Part shown: positions 61,696 through 64,000 of the stretch, in pieces
Numbering within the stretch: position 1 is the stretch's first letter
Layout of the letters: each line of letters opens with the position of its first letter
From: Lacrimispora sp. 210928-DFI.3.58
GTDB taxonomy: Bacteria; Bacillota; Clostridia; Lachnospirales; Lachnospiraceae
Length of the DNA stretch: 64,000 nt
Direction of reading: 5' to 3'
Assembly (NCBI RefSeq): GCF_020554865.1
Contig: NZ_JAJCIC010000024.1
Coordinates: forward strand, 1-64,000
Notes under the pieces: model-generated
The model's input: the letters and a program-made list of their open reading frames with translations, nothing else
Told to the model about the DNA's origin: nothing
The model's database searches: none
Made by a program: the position numbers and the translations under genes

Positions 61696-63258
61696 ATGAA
61701 CAATTGGCAAAAAATACTGATGCTGGGCGCAATGTGCAGCTGCGCCTGGTCTATACCGGCAGCAGCATCTACCAATCTGGAAACAGGATCCTCCCTGGCA
61801 GGTATTTCCGTGGCGCTGAACAATTATTATGCAGGGACTACGGAACCGGAACAGAAGCTGGCAGATTCTTATCGGGATATGGAAAACCAGGCTGCGGCTT
61901 CCGGCAGCAGCGGTGGTGCGGCTGCCGGAAGCGGACAGTCTGCCGGTGGCCGGAGCGGAGAGAACAGCCAGGGCGCGGGAAACAGCGCACAGGCTGCCCA
62001 GGGTGGTTCCGGCGGCGGACAGGCCGTAGCACAGAAGCCCAAGACATCGGCCTATGACAATATTGCTGTGTCAAAGGTGAGCGGATCCGTCAATATCCGT
62101 ACCGAGGCAAACACGAACAGCAATGTCACAGGCAAGATATACAATGACTGCGCAGCCACCATCCTTGACACGGTGGAGGGCGAAGGCGGAAAGTGGTATA
62201 AGATACAGTCCGGCTCTGTTACCGGCTACATAAAGGCAGAATACTTTGTCACAGGCGAAAAGGCAGAGGCAAAAGCAAAGAAAGTGGGTACGACCTACGG
62301 AACGGTTGTGGATACGCCCAGCCTGCGGCTGAGAGAGAATCCGGACCTCACCAGCAAGACACTGACCCTGTTAGCCGAGGGCGCCCATTATACGGTGCTG
62401 GAGGAGCAGGGGGACTTCCTGAAGGTGGCAGTGGATACAGACCTGGAAGGCTATGTATTCAAGGACTATATGAAGACCAATGTGGAGTTCAAAAAGGCCG
62501 TTTCCCTGGAAGAGGAGCAGGCAAAGGAAGCTGCAGATGCCAAGCGCAAGGAAGAAGCAGAAAAGGCCCTGAAGGAGCTGGAGGAGGCAAAGAAGGCTCA
62601 GGCAGCCAAGAAGACTACGGCAGCCACCACAGCTGCAGAGAAAAAGACAGAGGCAGCTACCACAGCATCCACAAAGGCGGCCAATACGGAAGCAGTGATC
62701 CAGACCATCGCTGCAAATCCGGAAAACGGAAACAGCGCTACAGTGGCAGCTCCCCAGACAGAGGGGGCGACAGAAAAGCCAACAGAGAAGCCGACAGAAA
62801 AGGAAACCGTGCAGATCACAGAAAAACCGACAGAGAACAATTCCAAGGGTCCCGGCAGCCCGGATTCCGGCTCCGGCAATTCCTCTGAGGTCACAGCAGC
62901 CACCAGAAATGCCATTGTGGCTTATGCAAAGCAGTTCCTGGGCAATCCCTATGTCTATGGCGGGACGAGCCTTACAAATGGCGCAGACTGCTCCGGCTTT
63001 GTTATGAGCGTATACTCACACTTTGGGATCAGTACAGGACGAAGCTCCAGAGACCAGGCAGCCAAAGGAAAGGCCATCCCTGTCAGCGATGTGAAGCCGG
63101 GAGACCTGCTGTTCTACGCAAGCGGCAACTATATCAACCACGTGGGCATTTATATCGGCGGCGGACAGATCATTCATGCCAGCACGCCGGCAACAGGCAT
63201 CTGCTATGCTCCGTCTAATTACAGGACACCGTGTAAGGCAGTGACCTTCCTGGATTGA
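61696..63258 (+). CDS. Secreted SH3-NlpC/P60 cell-wall hydrolase
   Basis: The 520-residue protein has a signal peptide (about residues 1-26, ending AAAS), a Gly/Ser/Ala-rich stretch, and two bacterial SH3 domains (about 115-190 and 195-265). A Lys/Glu/Ala coiled linker and Thr/Glu/Pro repeats (KPTEKPTEK) follow. The C-terminal NlpC/P60 peptidase has Cys432 in DCSGFV and His482 in NHVGIYIG. It probably cuts peptidoglycan peptides during growth or separation. It follows trxB closely and may share its transcript. It is unrelated to the ICE hydrolase at 4,120 apart from the catalytic domain. Confidence 0.92.
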   Translation: MNNWQKILMLGAMCSCAWSIPAAASTNLETGSSLAGISVALNNYYAGTTEPEQKLADSYRDMENQAAASGSSGGAAAGSGQSAGGRSGENSQGAGNSAQAAQGGSGGGQAVAQKPKTSAYDNIAVSKVSGSVNIRTEANTNSNVTGKIYNDCAATILDTVEGEGGKWYKIQSGSVTGYIKAEYFVTGEKAEAKAKKVGTTYGTVVDTPSLRLRENPDLTSKTLTLLAEGAHYTVLEEQGDFLKVAVDTDLEGYVFKDYMKTNVEFKKAVSLEEEQAKEAADAKRKEEAEKALKELEEAKKAQAAKKTTAATTAAEKKTEAATTASTKAANTEAVIQTIAANPENGNSATVAAPQTEGATEKPTEKPTEKETVQITEKPTENNSKGPGSPDSGSGNSSEVTAATRNAIVAYAKQFLGNPYVYGGTSLTNGADCSGFVMSVYSHFGISTGRSSRDQAAKGKAIPVSDVKPGDLLFYASGNYINHVGIYIGGGQIIHASTPATGICYAPSNYRTPCKAVTFLD

Positions 63259-63320
63259 CCATAATGGCCTTACGGGCAGCAGAACCTGTTAAATCCATGA
63301 AAAGCATCAAAAGCATCAAA

Positions 63321-63363
63321 AAGCCTGCAGCCGATTCCGGCTGCAGGCTTGTCTTATCTTTTA
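63321..63363. terminator. Bidirectional terminator between the hydrolase and hpf
   Basis: AAGCCTGCAG (63321-63330) pairs perfectly with CTGCAGGCTT (63341-63350), with an inner CCG/CGG. T-rich sequence follows to the right and A-rich sequence precedes it, so it can end both convergent transcripts. Confidence 0.85.
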
Positions 63364-63894
63364 TTAAAATTCCGGTTCGATCAGTCCGTAAGTGCCATTC
63401 TTGCGCTTATAAACCACATTGACCTGATCTGTCTCCGAGTTGAGGAATACGTAGAAATTGTGTCCCAGCATCTCCATCTGGAGGCAGGCTTCCTCAGGGA
63501 TCGTTGGCTTGATTGCGAATTTCTTTGTTTTTACGATCTGGATCTCATCATCCTGCACCTCATCCTCTTCCTCGATAAAAGCCTGGGAGAAGGAGATGGC
63601 AGCTTGCTTCTTGTCGATCAATTTTTTTCTATATCTGCGGATCTGGCGTTCAATGACCTCCTCTACCAGATCAATGGATACATACATATCGGTGCTGGAC
63701 TCCTCAGCACGAATGGTATTGCCCTTGACAGGAATTGTTACCTCGATCTTCTGCCTGTCCTTCTGGGCGCTCATAGCTACAATTACTTCGGTTTCGGGAG
63801 TGAAGAAATGTTCCAGCTTGCCGATCTTCTTTTCAACGGCTGCTCTTAAACCTGGAGTTACCTCGATGTTTCGTCCTGTGATAGTATAACGCAT
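63364..63894 (-). CDS. hpf: Ribosome hibernation promoting factor, long form
   Basis: Read leftward, the 176-residue protein has an N-terminal RaiA/HPF domain (MRYTITGRNIEVTPGLRAAVEKKIGKLEHFF in pieces, SIDLVEEVIERQIRRYR) and a C-terminal dimerisation domain (IVKTKKFAIKPTIPEEACLQMEMLGHNFYVF in pieces). Long HPF joins 70S ribosomes into inactive 100S dimers in stationary phase. AAAAGGAGTTGATT precedes the ATG on the minus strand, and a promoter lies just upstream. Confidence 0.95.
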   Translation of the reverse strand: MRYTITGRNIEVTPGLRAAVEKKIGKLEHFFTPETEVIVAMSAQKDRQKIEVTIPVKGNTIRAEESSTDMYVSIDLVEEVIERQIRRYRKKLIDKKQAAISFSQAFIEEEDEVQDDEIQIVKTKKFAIKPTIPEEACLQMEMLGHNFYVFLNSETDQVNVVYKRKNGTYGLIEPEF

Positions 63895-63924
63895 ATAATC
63901 AACTCCTTTTCTTGAGATGAGCTT

Positions 63925-63953
63925 ATTATACCATATTTATTGTAAAATTACAA
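63925..63953 (-). promoter_or_regulatory. hpf promoter (minus strand)
   Basis: On the minus strand TTGTAA (63953-63948) and TATAAT (63930-63925) are 17 bases apart, and the hpf ATG is 31 bases further. This is a good sigma-A-type promoter. The remaining bases to 64,000 are AT-rich without another feature. Confidence 0.75.
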
Positions 63954-64000
63954 CGAAAACAAGAAAATTGCCAAACAATTTATATTAATTTTTTATAAAA

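Overview
The window reads as Firmicutes DNA, most likely from a gut Lachnospiraceae-type Clostridium. AGGAGG-like ribosome sites and TTGACA/TATAAT promoters are common, the gene families are typical of that group, and there is a bile salt hydrolase. Roughly 1-59,600 is an integrative and conjugative element (ICE) whose left end lies outside the window. From about 59,835 the sequence is ordinary chromosome: an SDR reductase, thioredoxin reductase, an SH3/NlpC wall hydrolase and the ribosome hibernation factor HPF. All functions are assigned by reading motifs; no database search was run.

Layout of the element. (1) 1-19,959 is the transfer module: VirB6-like, PrgI, VirB4-like, a membrane-anchored NlpC/P60 hydrolase, DUF4315/DUF4366 proteins, topoisomerase III, YodL/DUF4316-type proteins, a TTRAP-like protein, a 2,454-residue methylase-helicase and MobC. 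A complete TnpV-type gene lies in another frame inside the methylase-helicase gene. (2) 20,014-21,740 holds the MobA-type relaxase and a compound palindrome that may be oriT. (3) 21,809-35,678 is a complete type 1 BREX phage-defence operon: HTH protein, brxA, brxB, brxC, pglX, a small unknown gene, pglZ, brxL. pglX has an AT-rich centre. (4) 35,737-46,735 is an AT-richer membrane and lipid island: alarmone synthetase, two phospholipase D/cardiolipin synthase proteins, a two-component system, a FUSC-like protein, a frameshifted phosphatidyltransferase, an AI-2E transporter and DegV. It carries three scars: a P-type ATPase tail, an IS1182-type transposase remnant and the tail of a second cls. 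(5) 46,757-47,746 is a bile salt hydrolase. (6) 47,902-52,147 is a control module: an ImmR/ImmA-like repressor and protease divergent from a Y-family polymerase operon, with CACGAA repeats between them, then a second metallopeptidase and a second Xre regulator. (7) 52,741-55,654 is a putative defence cluster of two related ABC-type ATPases and a small TOPRIM-like protein. (8) 55,700-59,497 has a 0.5-kb apparently structured RNA region, a PemK/MazF toxin, an excisionase-like protein and two tandem tyrosine integrases.

The genes fit one mobile unit. Integrase and excisionase move it, the relaxase and VirB-like channel transfer it, the repressor and protease decide when. Its cargo is defence (BREX, ATPase/TOPRIM, toxin) plus gut-fitness genes (bile acid deconjugation, membrane lipid remodelling). 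A VirD4-type coupling protein and the left attachment site are not visible and would be expected left of position 1.
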